Shown here: one piece after another, positions 14,901 through 27,600 of the stretch
Numbering within the stretch: the first letter of the stretch is position 1
Layout: the number at the start of each line of letters is the position of its first letter
DNA from: Glossina fuscipes
Lineage: Eukaryota; Arthropoda; Insecta; Diptera; Glossinidae
Reading direction: 5' to 3'
DNA length: 64,000 bases
Assembly: GCF_014805625.2 (NCBI RefSeq)
Contig: NW_023998417.1
Location: 12,133,417-12,197,416 of the forward strand
Made by a program: the position numbers and the translations under genes
Notes under the pieces: generated by a model
Database searches by the model: none
What the model saw: only the letters and a program-made list of their open reading frames with translations
Told to the model about the DNA's origin: nothing

Positions 14901-16081
14901 ATTAAGTAAATCATGAAAATATGAAACTTTCCAAAAGTTGTTGCAACTCCTATGAAAATTAATTAACGAACGAAATAGAAATTATATTTACTAACACATG
15001 ATGAATGAATGAAAACAAAAAAAGTTCATTTTTGAAATCACTTGTAGTTCTTCAATATTAGCATCAACATGTTTTTCCAAGGATACCAAGAGAATACCAA
15101 CCCTATTCTCATCCCGTATGAAGGTGCGTAATAAATATGATATTTCTGTACGTATGTATAGGTAAAAAATTTTGCGAATGTAAATGTTGTCAATTGGATT
15201 TAACGCTATTGATAATGAAATACACTTGTCGAATACACTTGACCTCCGGATTATCACACACAAATTCCGTTATTGATATTATGTCACTGATATCATCGAA
15301 TGTTGATTAATTGTCGAACGTTTAACTTTAGCGTAAGGTGATAAGTCGCATATTTATCTACTCACTTAAAGGTTTATCCAAATTCAAATCCCGATTTAGT
15401 TGAATGGATTTTGGTACCGCCTTCTCGGTGAGTTCAGCCAAAAACTAAGGGAATAAGTCGTTTATTGGAATGCGTTATTAAGCGATTTCTTTTGAAAGCG
15501 GAATAAATTAACTATAAACAATAAAACTATGGAGAGATCAATTCGAAGTTTCGCAACGATCTAATAAGAATTTTCATCAGATAAAAGATAAGCAAGGGAT
15601 TTGATACAAGATGATTTTTTGCATATACAAGTATCGAACTCCTTTGCACCCTTAAAAGTTAGATTTCATAAGTCTTCTTTGCCAATTTCAATTATTCTAA
15701 CGTTCAAGGATATCTACTATTACAATAATACAAATCGAAATTCATTTTAAGCATAACCTATGCTCATTTCAGATAACTCTACAAAGAATGGTGATGGATA
15801 GGAGAAAATCAATTTTCCCCGCTTTCAAAATATCACTTTTAATGATGAAATATTCTCACCTTAAAACCGAGCGTATCCAACATGGAGACCACATCCGTCT
15901 TTCGCGGTCCAATATGACGACTGGGAAAATCAGATTTTGTAGGAAATAAAACATCACCCACGGGCGGCGTAGCAAAACAACGAGCTATCTTAAGCAGAGA
16001 CTGCATTGCAATTAGGGACGGGGAATGAGAGTTGCAAGACGCAAGGAAATTTTGTGTCGATTTTACCGATAATCGATACAT
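11985..16081 (-). CDS. Gldc: Glycine dehydrogenase (decarboxylating), P protein of the glycine cleavage system
   Basis: Six exons join in phase: 15860..16081, 15366..15444, 14581..14881, 14281..14506, 12168..14218 (interrupted by 100 N) and 11985..12095. The protein starts [15 protein letters not shown], an arginine/serine-rich mitochondrial targeting peptide. It matches the P protein throughout: [110 protein letters not shown] and finally [16 protein letters not shown]. The enzyme uses PLP to decarboxylate glycine in the mitochondrial matrix. The loop carrying the PLP-binding lysine falls in the gap at 12793..12892. The nominal 100-N size breaks the frame, so it is a spacer rather than a real frameshift. 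Total length should be near 980-990 aa. Confidence 0.95.
12793..12892. other. Assembly gap (100 N) inside Gldc
   Basis: Exactly 100 N, a standard placeholder length. Flanking codons are ..QVYLDG on the upstream side and MGPIG.. on the downstream side. By comparison with the P protein family about 38 residues (roughly 114 nt, or more if an intron is present) are missing, including the LHK lysine that binds PLP. The codon next to the gap (TGC before ATG) is not the glycine expected, so the edge bases may be poor. Confidence 0.95.
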
Positions 16082-16228
16082 TTTACTTATTAAACTTAAT
16101 GTAACCCCTTAAACGAATTATTAATTAGAAGACTCGTCTGTCGCACATGTAAAATTATAAAATGCCGGAAGAGCTTTTGGAACGATTTTAGACCCGTTTG
16201 CATTAAAAGACCAAACGAGACTAATATC

Positions 16229-16236
16229 AATCGATA
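16229..16236. promoter_or_regulatory. DRE-like motif AATCGATA upstream of Gldc
   Basis: The octamer matches WATCGATW, 148 bp upstream of the Gldc ATG. A second match at 16071..16078 falls within codons 2-4 of the ORF and is probably only coding sequence. It is a weak promoter prediction by motif and position alone. Confidence 0.3.
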
Positions 16237-17454
16237 AGTAGCAAAACCGATCATATTATAGAAATTGATAATGATGTGAATGAATTATCAATATTCAAAA
16301 AAAAAAAAAAAAAAAAAAATTCCTATTACTGATAACAGCAGCAGCTTCGTTGACCGTAGACGTCTCTATGAAAAATCGTGAATGCATTTTCCTTTCCCCG
16401 CAATGAAACGCAATAAACAAAACTCTCTTTTTACACGCATCCGACTTGCAGGAATTTTAAGATATAAAAATTTACTTGTTCTAACACATTCTCAAAATTA
16501 TTGTCTCGTAACTTTAAGGTTCAGTGCGTTCATCCAAAATAGAATCAAAAAAAAAAATTTAAAAAGAAATGCAGCTTTTGCAATGTTTCAGAAATTAAGA
16601 AGCGTAAAAGAATAATGTTAACATTGGTTAATCCCCTTATTCGACTTGTCTTAGGTATAGATTTGAAAAAAAGATAGAGCGTTAAACAATAAAACAATAA
16701 TTATAAATATAATAATAGTAAAATATAATAAATAATAAAATTTTCGACGGTTTGAACCCATCGTAATCTATCATCTGCCCATCAAAACTTAGTTTAAGCA
16801 GAAGTCGCATATACTTCAGAGATAAAGTGTTAGTAGAATGGGAAAATGTGTAACTGCCTGTCACTTCATTTATATTCAATCATGTCATCAGAACAATTTT
16901 GTTTTTTTTTTTTTGCAGGTTTTTAAATCAAATATAATTCTTGACTTCATCTTACACGGTTTTCGTTTTCGTATACTATAAAAAAGGCTCATCTCTTTTT
17001 TTACCCGGTTTTTTTAGCGAGCATTTCTGAAGAATGTATTCACCGTGTAAAAAGAGAGTTAAGTGTAGATGTAAGATTACACATTTTCATATAATTTGTG
17101 TATAGTAAGTTTATTCATTTCTTTTTTGTCTTTTACTTTTTGTTTTTTTTACTTTTTTTCTTTGAAACAGTTAAATTACAATAGAGTAAATATATATATA
17201 TATATATATGAATGAAAATTAATAATTATTTAAATAAAAACGACAAGAAAAAGTGAAAAAGGAAAAAAAAGGGAAAATATTTATAAAAAAAAAGCGGTAA
17301 AATTAAAATCGGTGAAATATAAATATTGTACTTATGCATTGAATGCAAAAATTTTGACTTATTATTCTGATCGATACGATTACATTACACATCATAAAGA
17401 TATCGGTTAAAGAGTTTTAAGATTCTTTGCTTAATTAAAACAAATAAGAAAATT

Positions 17455-17995
17455 CTATTCGGCGAGGGCCGAATCTCGCCTACCCACCACCATATTTTTC
17501 GCATTCTTCTCTCCAACTTCTTTTACCTGATACCCATATCGTTGGTATTATTAAGAAAAAATTATTTGCGGTGTCTATCATATTCATTTTTAGGTAGTCG
17601 GTCTTGTTTGCCTTATGATAAATAAGCATAAAACCTCAAAAAAGTGGAAAAAACAAGATTTAATCAGTTAGAACTTTGTGTGAGCATGGCCTTCCAATTT
17701 TTAGAATTTCCGAGTAACGAGCAAAAATCCAAAACTTTTTGTTTAAAAAAACAGAGTTCCAAGGTTTCTATCAAATTTAAAGTTGATATCCACATTTATG
17801 CAACTAGAAGAGTACCAACAACATACACCATCCAGACGGACAGATGTAGCGAAATCCACTCCGAATTTCACTCTAATCAAGAGTACATTAACTTTATAGG
17901 GCCTCTGAAGCCTCCTTTTGGGTGTAACATATACATTATGGACAGAAACAAACTGAGTGTACCCCCCTCAGACAGTGGTGGTAAATAAATAATAA
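17455..17995 (+). repeat. Dispersed fly repeat copy (TTCGGC..GCCGAA left end, GTGGTGGTA right end)
   Basis: The left end carries a short hairpin, TTCGGCGAGGGCCGAA, followed by CCCACCACCATA. The right end has a GACGGACAGATG stretch, an AATCAAGAGTACATTAAC segment and terminates in CCCCCCTCAGACAGTGGTGG. From memory this order is that of a repeat seen many times in muscoid fly genomes. The 114-codon ORF at 17644..17988 lies inside it and should not be annotated as a gene. Related copies appear near 33485..33900 and, reversed, near 48,800..49,000 and 54,700..55,100. Confidence 0.55.
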
Positions 17996-18662
17996 TCATA
18001 ATAATAGGAATAATACACGGAATGTCAACTCTTTTAAATATTAATTAAATTAACTAAATTATACGTACTTTTACATTAGAGATAAAACAAAGTTATTCTT
18101 TTACGAATTCATTGACTGTAACACACATTTTGAAGAAGATGACGCCTGTAACAAAATTTGTAAACTGAATTGCAATCGATATTGTAAGGATTGATTATAA
18201 TTACTGTTGTGTATGAGTATCGCGATGATTCAAAAAAAAAACAAACTCCAACAATATATGTGTAAGAACTTTACTATCTTATGGAGGAGTTGAACAAGTT
18301 GATCGTTATTTTTAACTGAATTACATAACAAATCGCATGAATTTATTCAAGTTTCCCTTTTTTATAATCGCAAAGCTGTACATACAATAAAAACAAATTT
18401 GGTTATAATTCCTCGACTTCGTAGAAATAAATGAACTAACTGATGATAATTGATTGGTACACGCTGCCCGCTTTCATAATATGTTAGTTATATAAGCAGC
18501 ACTCTACGTGATTTTGAGGTGTGGTGAATTTCAAAGTTTTATTATAATAATCATTAACAAACATTAACAACAATTTAATTTCAATAAATGTAATCTAAAC
18601 CTTTTTTGATTGTTTTTTTTTTTTCTTAAATTTTGTAAATATATTGAATATATTATATACAT

Positions 18663-18668
<6 letters not shown>

Positions 18669-18718
<50 letters not shown>
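18669..18718. repeat. (AT)n microsatellite
   Basis: About 25 perfect AT dinucleotides, flanked by imperfect ATAT and TGTA runs that extend to about 18,790. Confidence 0.95.
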
Positions 18719-18721
<3 letters not shown>

Positions 18722-19299
18722 GCTATTTATATATATATATAATTTGGTTTAATGCATGTACATACGCGTGTATATACGTATGTGTGTGCGGCTTTGTGAC
18801 GAATAATTGCTAGCAACTTGTTAATCATTGCTTCCTTAGCTGCAATAATAAATAGATACGATAATACACAAATATCTATAAGAAATGGGATTTCGTTCAA
18901 GTTCGATCGATAAGAATATTATTAGAAATCATGAATATAGCCACAACATTTGATAAATAAAATGAGCATACAAATGAGTTGCTTTAAGTGCGAATCTGAC
19001 ATTTTTTCAACGAGTCCATGCTTTCGGTCCATATTAATATGGTTATTTTAATTGATTGGTTATTGCTTTTGCGTAAGTAAAAATTATTTGCATATTTGTA
19101 AGCTTTTTACATAACTACTAGTTGTTGTTGTCATCGTCGTCCTCGTCGGGGTAATAGCAATACTATTAACAGGTATAGTATTAGTAGAAACAGCAGCAAC
19201 AATCGTAGCAGAGTTGTAGTAGACATCTTTATGTTATTTATATATACATAAAATAGCAGCAGTTTATTAATATAGTGATAAGAACAGTTTTAGTTGAAA

Positions 19300-20200
19300 C
19301 AGCAGTAATTTTAGTCGAAGTAACCCCGATTTTAGTAAAAAACAATAAACGGGTTTTTAGAAGTAACGGTAGGTTCAGTTCAAGTGGATTTAATTTTATT
19401 AGAAAAGAAGTATAGTAATATTAGCATAATAGTAGCCGTACCGGAAGTAGTAATAGTAGTAGTAGTAGTAGTGGTATTAGTAAGTGCTTTCATTTAAGTA
19501 AATGAAATGGATATAGAGGAAGTAAAAGGAAGTAGAAATTTAATAAAAGCGACGAATGCTTCAGAAGAAGCGGCAAAAGTCTTAACCGAAGTAACTGCAG
19601 CTTGAGTAAAAACAATTTAATGGAAGTAAAAAAATGTTTCCAATAATATAAATAACTTTAGTCGAAGTAACATTAGTTTCAGGCCAAACAGTTTTACTGG
19701 AGCTAATACTGGAGCTAAAGGTATTTTTATTAGTTGATTATTATTAAAAATAATAATATTATTACGAGTAATAAGAGCAGCTCTAGGGGACATGGCTGTG
19801 CAGTTAGTCAAAGTATCTGTAGTAGCAGTAATAATGACGTTAGCAGAAATCACAGTGATTTTAGTCAAAGTAAAAGCAGTTTCAATAGACGTAACAGTAA
19901 TTTTAGTACATGTATCGGTAATTTTTATAAAAAAGGGCAGGCGTTTTAATAGAAGTATATGCAGTTTTTAACGAAATAACAGTTGTTTTGAAAAGAAGTA
20001 AAAATGCTTTTATTATTACAGCAGCAGTGATATTAACAGTTTTAGCAGAGGTAATATTAATTTCAGTAGAAGTAGCAGAAATTTTAGTAGAATTAGTATT
20101 TGGTTTAGTAGAAAAACAGCAAAAGTTTGCACTCCAACTAGTGGCAACTTTGTTCGAATCAATGGTAGTTTCAGTTTAAATAGAAGCAAAAAACAATTTT
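19300..20200 (+). repeat. Degenerate tandem repeat, about 21-24 bp unit
   Basis: A unit close to GCAGTAATTTTAGTMGAAGTA recurs in diverged form over roughly 0.9 kb, with CAGT, TTTTAGT and GAAGTA as the most constant parts. The plus strand is strikingly poor in C. Short trinucleotide runs such as (AGT)n at about 19450..19475 sit within it. ORFs here only reflect the repeat. Confidence 0.75.
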
Positions 20201-21630
20201 ATTATCATTATCAATAATAATAATGACAATGTGGTGCCTCGCAATTAGCTTACACTATAAAGTACACTTGGTTAGCCAAGGCGGAGTATTTATTTGCTTA
20301 TATGCTTGTTTTTTTTTTAATTTATTTATTTATATTTTCTTTAAACATAACTCCCAGCACTACCAGTGATCGAACAAAAACTTCTTCAGATTATTTTGGA
20401 ATACCCTCTAATAATAAGAATAACAATAACAGTAATAGCATTTTTGCTGTACATCAAATGAATCTAACCCGCGTCAAGATGTTAGGATGGTCGAAAAGCT
20501 TTTTAAGAAAATTAAAGGAATAAGTTCTTCAGTGTGTAAGCTTAAAAACTATTGCGCTCAGAAACTCGGGGCTAACTATACTTGTGCTTACTTATAAACT
20601 CGATTACATAGAAATAATGATCGTTTTCGATGAACGAAATTCAGGGAGGGATCACGTATCACGTATGTTGACTATTTTCCCCCATTCGATAATACGAACA
20701 AATAGAAAGTTGCTTATGATCGCATTATTACAAGTGTATCAAGTCGAATTAATTTGCATTGCTGCAATTTTCAACTTTCTTCGTATCAATAAGACAAATA
20801 CGACTATGTGGACTCATTACGTCACGCTTAGTAGACAATTCATCATGACGCTTTTTATTCGTTTCTTTCCGTCATCATGCGACAGCCATACTGAAGAGTG
20901 ACAACATACGTTTTTTATTTTTACATACAAAGATGAAAAGAGAGTGAGTTTGGTTTTACGCAGAAATTGTGTATGGAATTAGTTACGGTTTGTATCAATT
21001 TCACAGAACGGGTTGTAGCTTTAGCTCGCAAACTTTTCACTATAACGTTTTCAATTTTGTTTCGCAATCAATTTATTCCTGTTCTAGGCGACAAAAGGGT
21101 CTTGTAATTTCGTACACGCAGATTCAGTTAAGCTGATTCCTATCGGTCGCCGTTTGTCAGAAAATTAAGACCGACTTATGTGACTGTTTAAAAATCGTCC
21201 GAAGAAGAATGTATATGTTCGCTTCTTTTCTTTCTCTCACCAGCGCTTTCCGGTTCGGAGGTTTACTGCGTCTATTTTTTATTAGTGCTTAGATGGAAAT
21301 GTGCTTAAAAAATGATTACGAGTGTGCTCAAGCGTTGCGTATTTAAAGATAGATTATTATTTGCATTCGACGATGGTGCTATAATGTATGAATACCTGGG
21401 GTTCATGTTCTGTGTAAGTGTAAACGTTGAATAAGGCATGTGGGCGTCTTTTAAGACGCATTGAACTATTTTTACGTTCACAATTGCAAGATGAAATGCT
21501 GCTCATTATTAAATTATTGTTCTGTTATTTCTATCTACCTACAATTGCATACATATTTGCTTACAGTATAACTTAACTACAGGGAAATATTGTTCTCAAT
21601 TGTGCACATTGTGTACAGTAATTGTGTTTT

Positions 21631-24600
21631 TTATTGGTTTTGTAAATCATGTACCTGTACTTGTGCAATAGATGGCAATCCAAAAATATCATTTTGCCTC
21701 GGAGGATGTTGTAATGTTGTTAAGACGTTAATAATTGCATTTGTGGTAGTTGGACAGGGCGCTGGTAGCTTATTATTGTTAGTGAAACTGACCCTATCGA
21801 ACACGCTATGTTGACTGATGTTTTTATCCGAGGATAAATATGTAGCAGCTGTTGCTGTAATTGTCCTCAAATCGGAATCTAAAACAGTCTTAGGTGATTT
21901 GACCGATATTTGGTCAATTAAATCATTATCTTTCTTGTTTAACGTTCGTATGCGCGAAGGTGACGATATTTTGGCGACCGTAAGTGGTTTATCAAATTGA
22001 TAGTTATTTATTGGTGTGTAGTCGGTAGTTAGGAGTAACAAGCCGTCTTTTTTTACGTTAGTATGTAGCGGCGAAGACTTGACATCAGATGACATTATAT
22101 CCGCATAGTTTTTATATGGTACTGAAGGCGATACTATGGGCGATCGACTTGACGGTCGAGATAAGGTTTTTTCGATTTGTTTTTCGGTCAAAACTCGATC
22201 GTAGAATGTGGATGTGACTGTGGTATGTCGTATTTCTAATTTTGCGGGCGAGTAAATGGGCGTGTTCGAGTTGCGTGTGTATAAGCTTTCATAAGTAGTA
22301 AGGTTGTGTGGGGAGTAGCGATAGGGAGAAGTGGTCATATTATCCATTCCGAAAAATTTATTGTTGCTGGTGCAATTTTTCGTATAGACCGAGGTGTTGG
22401 TGGATTGACTTGTAGTAGTAGTGTTGTGCGCCATCATCGCCGCCATCTCCTTTGACCTATATGGAGATCTCAACGGTGATATGGAAGCCGATCGTGAACG
22501 CAACCTTTCATCCGGATCGACATCTGTATTGTTTGTGTTTAGGTGTCTATCTACTTTATGAAATTTTGTTAAACTATGACTTTTATGACTTAAAGTACTA
22601 TGAACATCACTAAAATAAATTGGTAATATATTATCACGTCTTACCCTACTTTCGTATTCTTCGCGTTCCTCCTCACGTCTTCGCCTGGGTGAAATGTCAC
22701 GTCGTAGGTCACGATTTGACCGATATTGTGGTGAGTATGAAAGCCCTAAAGGACTAGAAGATCTTACCGATTCAATTGATCCTGTGGAGCGTGTGAAGGC
22801 CTCGCTATGTTCGATAATACGAATCGATGGTCCGCGGTCTTTAGATGCTGAACGGCTACTATTCCGTGTACTACAAGCAAGATCCTCCAAGGAAGCCTTC
22901 TTACCGCTAAAGTATGTGGAGTCCGAGAACAGTGAGTCTATATATCGTTGACATTTTTCTTTCCGATACGGCTTTTCCTCGCAGAGGGTATCTATGCATT
23001 TAATGGTATTTTTTATGGAGTTGAGGCGGTCATTGATGTTTTCTCCTGTTCGAAGAGGTACTCCGGTATGTGTTCCTGAACGTCGTAAAGGTGAGGTTTC
23101 CTGGAGTAATGGAAAAATTTTTCGAAATTATTATTCAAATAATTTGAAAAATCACTGGCGTCGACGAACCTTAATTAAGCGTGTTCCTTTAGCGTTAAGG
23201 CCTTCAGACGATGATGCTGTCGGAGGTAGCGAGTTGCCTGCGGTGGTATCTGCAAGAGTCTTCTTAAGAAGACGTTCGAGTGTTTTAAAATTTTCTTTGA
23301 TTAATTGCAATACGTTAATTGGTTTGCTAACCGTGCGCTCAAACTTGCTCCGAGAAGTAAGGCGTGATTCCTCTTCTTCTTTGAAACGAATAACTTTTGG
23401 ACTTGTTGATCGATAAGGTGATATTCGGGTTTCGTCATCTATATTGCTTGCTTTTGATTCTTTAATCGACTGCACATGCTTTGGACTCTCTTCTCGAGAC
23501 TTGGAAGCTTTGAATTCCTCAAATGAAAGCGATGGTGAAACAGCATCTTTAAGTTTTTGATTAAATTCTTTAAAGTTTTTCTGCATTTTGAAGTCAAAAG
23601 TATGCTCTTGTTCTAAAGCTTCCAAACGTGCTTCAAGCTCTTCGGTACTGGGAAGCTCCCGTTCAGTAGGACTATTCGATAATTGCCTTTCTATGTTACA
23701 AGGTTTAGGGGACCGAGAACGAGATTTTCGCGAAGGAGGGGACGGACTGTTCTTTCTTTCTTCTAACAGACGCAGACGATGTTCCAATTCCCCAGTTGTT
23801 GGTATATTACTCTCATCAGGGCTAGGATCAAGCAACATTTCCAAGGGGTGTATTGCTTGTTTCTTGTACGCCTCTTTATTCTTTGATTTCATATTCGCTC
23901 TCGATTTTTCTTTTCCCAGTTCAAGAGACCGGAATCGAAATTCTAAATCGTCAGTAGATGGAATTCTATCGTCCGTATTAATTGGCCGAGTTGGTGTTTG
24001 ACTCTTCTTGTCTGCAGTAGATTTACGAGCCGGAGAAGTGTATGGACTTCTGCGTTGGAGTGACTTGGTATCTGAATTCGATGTATCCTCATGATCGTCT
24101 TCATTTACACCCTTTCCTTCGCATAAATCTAAGAATTTGTTTATATCTTTTTCATGAGATAGAGAATATTGCAGCTTGATTTTTCGTTCGATTTCATTTA
24201 AACGTTGTTCAACATCGATTTTTTCCACGTCTTCAAGTAATTTAATTTGTCGCTCAAGCGATCGGAATCTAGCCTCGAGCTCTTTGGTAGATGGTAAGTA
24301 AACAGTTTTCCGTTTCAAATGGTGCTTTGAAGGATCTCTACCCCAATCGAACGGTTCCTCTTTCGGAATCTCTTTAGGCGCAAGTTTCTCTTCTTTTGTA
24401 AATTCTTTAGCAATTGCTTTCGATAGTTGGGATATTGCTTCAGTCTCTGCTGTTTTCCTAACTAAACTTATTTGAACGGTGGCGTCATCCGCGTGCTTCA
24501 ATTTCCCGTCTTCCGATTTAATCAAGTTTCGTTCGCTGAGTTGTTTCTCCAGAGCTTGAAATAACCCTTCCAATTCTTCAGTATTCGCTCGTGTTAATCG

Positions 24601-27600
24601 TCGCACTTTCATTGCTTTTGGTTGATTATCTAATAAAAGAACCAGTGTCTTTTTGTTCGGATCCATTTCCTCAATATTAGTCGCATCAATTACATTAGGC
24701 GGCAGTTCTGTTAGCTCGCTTGTCGTCTTTTCTATTCGCATTTGAGAAGGTGAAAATGTTTCAGCCTTTGCTTCTTCACTCGTTTGTTGGCTTTTTCCAT
24801 GATTTTCATCGATCGAACAATCTTCGTTAGCGATTTTTATCTCCTCCAATTCATCAACTGCACGTTCAGGTTCTAGGACTGTTTGCTCTACTATGTTGTC
24901 CGATTCATTGAAGGCATTTTTATCATTAGCTTTGGTTTCATTATTTTCAGCCGCTATTTCATTTGGTTCTGATTCCTTTCGAGGTATATCCTCTGTCTCT
25001 TTTTTTTCTAACACCTCGAAGTTTTGTTTTTCATTTGCTTGTAATTCATCTTTAATTTCAGTTGGGATTGAGTTTTTTGCTTTCGAGTCTTTGATCTGTT
25101 GCTCTAGAATTTGTAATCGCCTTTCTAACTCTTCTGTAGATGGGATTTCGTGAACATCTTGGTGATGCTGTTGTTGTGCTTCTTGCTCAGGGGATGATTC
25201 TTTTTCGTTTTTGTTAAGAGTCATTTTAATGTTGATACTTATATTAATTGGCTTATGGCTCTCCGTTTGAGCCACTTCTCCTATATGCGTATACTTTACT
25301 AACTCTTTCCCAGTTACGTCAATAGTTTCTGTGCTTAACTTTGTTGGTGTACGTGCATCATCACTTGAAGTAATCGCTTCTTTCATTTTTGCGTTCATAG
25401 TTTCTAATAATTTTAGGCTGTTTTCACTCAGTTGTTTTTCGAGCGCTTGAACACGCATTTCTAAATCCCCAGCAGAACGTTGACCCTTCGATGTAGCGGG
25501 TCCTTCTTCTGGCCGTTTGCTTTTTGATGCTACTTCGGAATCACTTGCACGTCGCTTCTTACGTAGTTTATTGCTTAATTGTTGCTCTAGGAACTGCAAG
25601 CGATTCTCAAGATCTGCTCTTGAGGGTAAATCGGAGAAACGACGAACCATTCTTTGGTTAACAGGAGACCAAGGTTCGTAATTTTCCGATCTGTAGAAAG
25701 CGCTGGTTGCATGTGCTTCCGAGGTTTCATCGTCATGATAGGGTGAACGTTGTGCTGGCGATTTGCGATTCGGATTAATTGCGCTGGGTTTGATATTCTC
25801 TCCATTCGCTTGGACTTTAATTTTTTCTTGAAGCTCTTCTATAAGTGCACGTTGCTGAGTCCGATCCTCTTTATTTACTATTCGATTTTTATCCAAATAT
25901 ACCCCGGGGGGCATAGGGGGTGCATTAGGTACAACGTTTTCTTCGATTAATGAGTTTATTTCTTCTTCTTCATCTCTAGAGGGAGAGTGTACAACTGCGA
26001 GAGGGCTCTCAGAAAGTGCGTTCACCTTAGATTCTTCATCCAACTGCTGTTCGTGTATGTTTACTTGCAAATTTTCGTTCGGTGCTTTATTTTCAGAAGA
26101 TAGAGATTTAGTGTTTGATGAAGTAAGAGTTTCATTTTTCTTTATTTTCGATTTTAAAATTGGTTTTTCGTCAATAGGTCTCGAACTCATTCTTCGTTTT
26201 AAGGCCTCATACCTCTTTTCAAGTTCCGCTGTAGACGGTGGCTCAGATTGACGGCGTTGGTAACTGTCCGATTTCTGAATGTTTTCTTCAGATGAAATAA
26301 TTTGTTTAGGTTCATCCGTCTTTAAATTTTGAGACAATTCGTCACTGATTTGGTTACATTTTTCATGAAACGCTTCTCTTATTTTACTTTTATCATTCTC
26401 CTCGTATTCCCTTTTGTTAATTGCGTTTGTTTTTACTATTTTTTGGCTATTTTCAGGTGCATTTTCATTGGTGGTGGCTTCATTATTCTTGTTTTCTGTC
26501 GCTAATTTTTTATCTGGACTTTGTTCACTTTTTCCACTTTTTATTTTATTAGCGGAATTATTGTTTTCCGCCCCATTGCCTACGTGTTCTATATCTCCTT
26601 TACCGAGAGTTTCTGAACCTTGGTGTAGTTGCAGATTGTCTTCAGTCACAGATTTATCATTTATTTCTTCGGCGCATTCGTGGACTTCGTTGAAATTTTC
26701 TTTACACTCAGAAGAATCGTCTTTCGCAGTTTGCTGTTTCTCTGCCTCCTTTTTCTCACTTCCTCCGTGAGAAGATCTCCTCTTAGAAGGCTTACTTTTA
26801 ACATCTTCTGCGATTTGTTTTGTTTCTTTCTCATTTTGTATTTTTTCAGAATGTACATGTTTTTCCGCTGAGTTACTTTCTCCATTCCTTGTTTTGTTAA
26901 CATGACTGCTAGAATTTGTGCACTGTTCCTTTTGGCTTAAGCCACTGCTAATTTTCTTTTCGCTTTTTACTGGACTATTTGATTTTTTAAAATTTTCATT
27001 GGCTTCTGCTTCTGAAGTAGCAACACTTAAACGTCTTTCTAAAGCTTCAAAACGTTTCTCAAGTTCTTTTGTAGATGGGGGAGATTTCTTCTTCATCATG
27101 TTGTCTCTATTTTTAAGCTCTTCCTTCGTTTCGCTTATTCCCTCATTTTTACCATCGTCAGCGGGAACAGCTTTGCCGTTTTTAATAGGGTTGTTTTGTT
27201 TATTATTAGTTTTTTTATCGTCTAAATCATCGGGCGGCTCTTTCTTCGTCTTAGAGGGATGATATTTTTGTTTACTTTTATCACGTTCTAAAGCATTGAA
27301 ACGATCTTCCAGTTCGGCAGTTGACGGAATTCTACTAAGTTTCGCCCGCGTATTCGATCCTTGCTTTTCTGTTATTTCGCTTTTACTTTCAGTTTCAGGT
27401 ATACTCTCCGCGTCCTTATTGTGTTTAAGTAAGTCATTTTTGTCACATTTTTTGCCACGACTATTATTTACATCCTCTTCTCCTGTCTCATCAACATTAT
27501 TTTTGCGCAAGTCGATATCCTTTTTACTGATAGAATCGCTAAGCGTATATTGTTTTTCAAGTAAACTGGAGCTAGTGTTCTTGTTTTCATTTCTAAATAT

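Larger units (their letters stand above)
16082..21630. other. Gene-free AT-rich interval with repeats, Gldc 5' to TBC1D30-like 3'
   Basis: Gldc is transcribed leftwards and the TBC gene ends at 21,631, so this holds the Gldc promoter and the 3' UTR of the TBC gene. Every ORF here is short and of low-complexity composition. Contents I can name are poly-A at 16297..16319, (TA)n near 17191..17209, a dispersed repeat copy at about 17455..17995, (AT)n at 18669..18718, and a degenerate tandem repeat at about 19300..20200. Confidence 0.7.

Noticed and set aside
16071..16078. Second DREF-like match AATCGATA
   Set aside because: Falls within codons 2-4 of Gldc, so it is most simply coding sequence.
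17644..17988. 114-codon plus ORF
   Set aside because: Contained within a dispersed repeat copy and ends with its terminus.
19617..20179. Several ORFs in both strands
   Set aside because: Open only because the degenerate 21-24 bp repeat is stop-poor in some frames.
26661..26903. ORFs opposite or out of frame with the TBC1D30-like tail
   Set aside because: Shadows of the 6.4-kb coding exon; low stop density follows from its codon bias.
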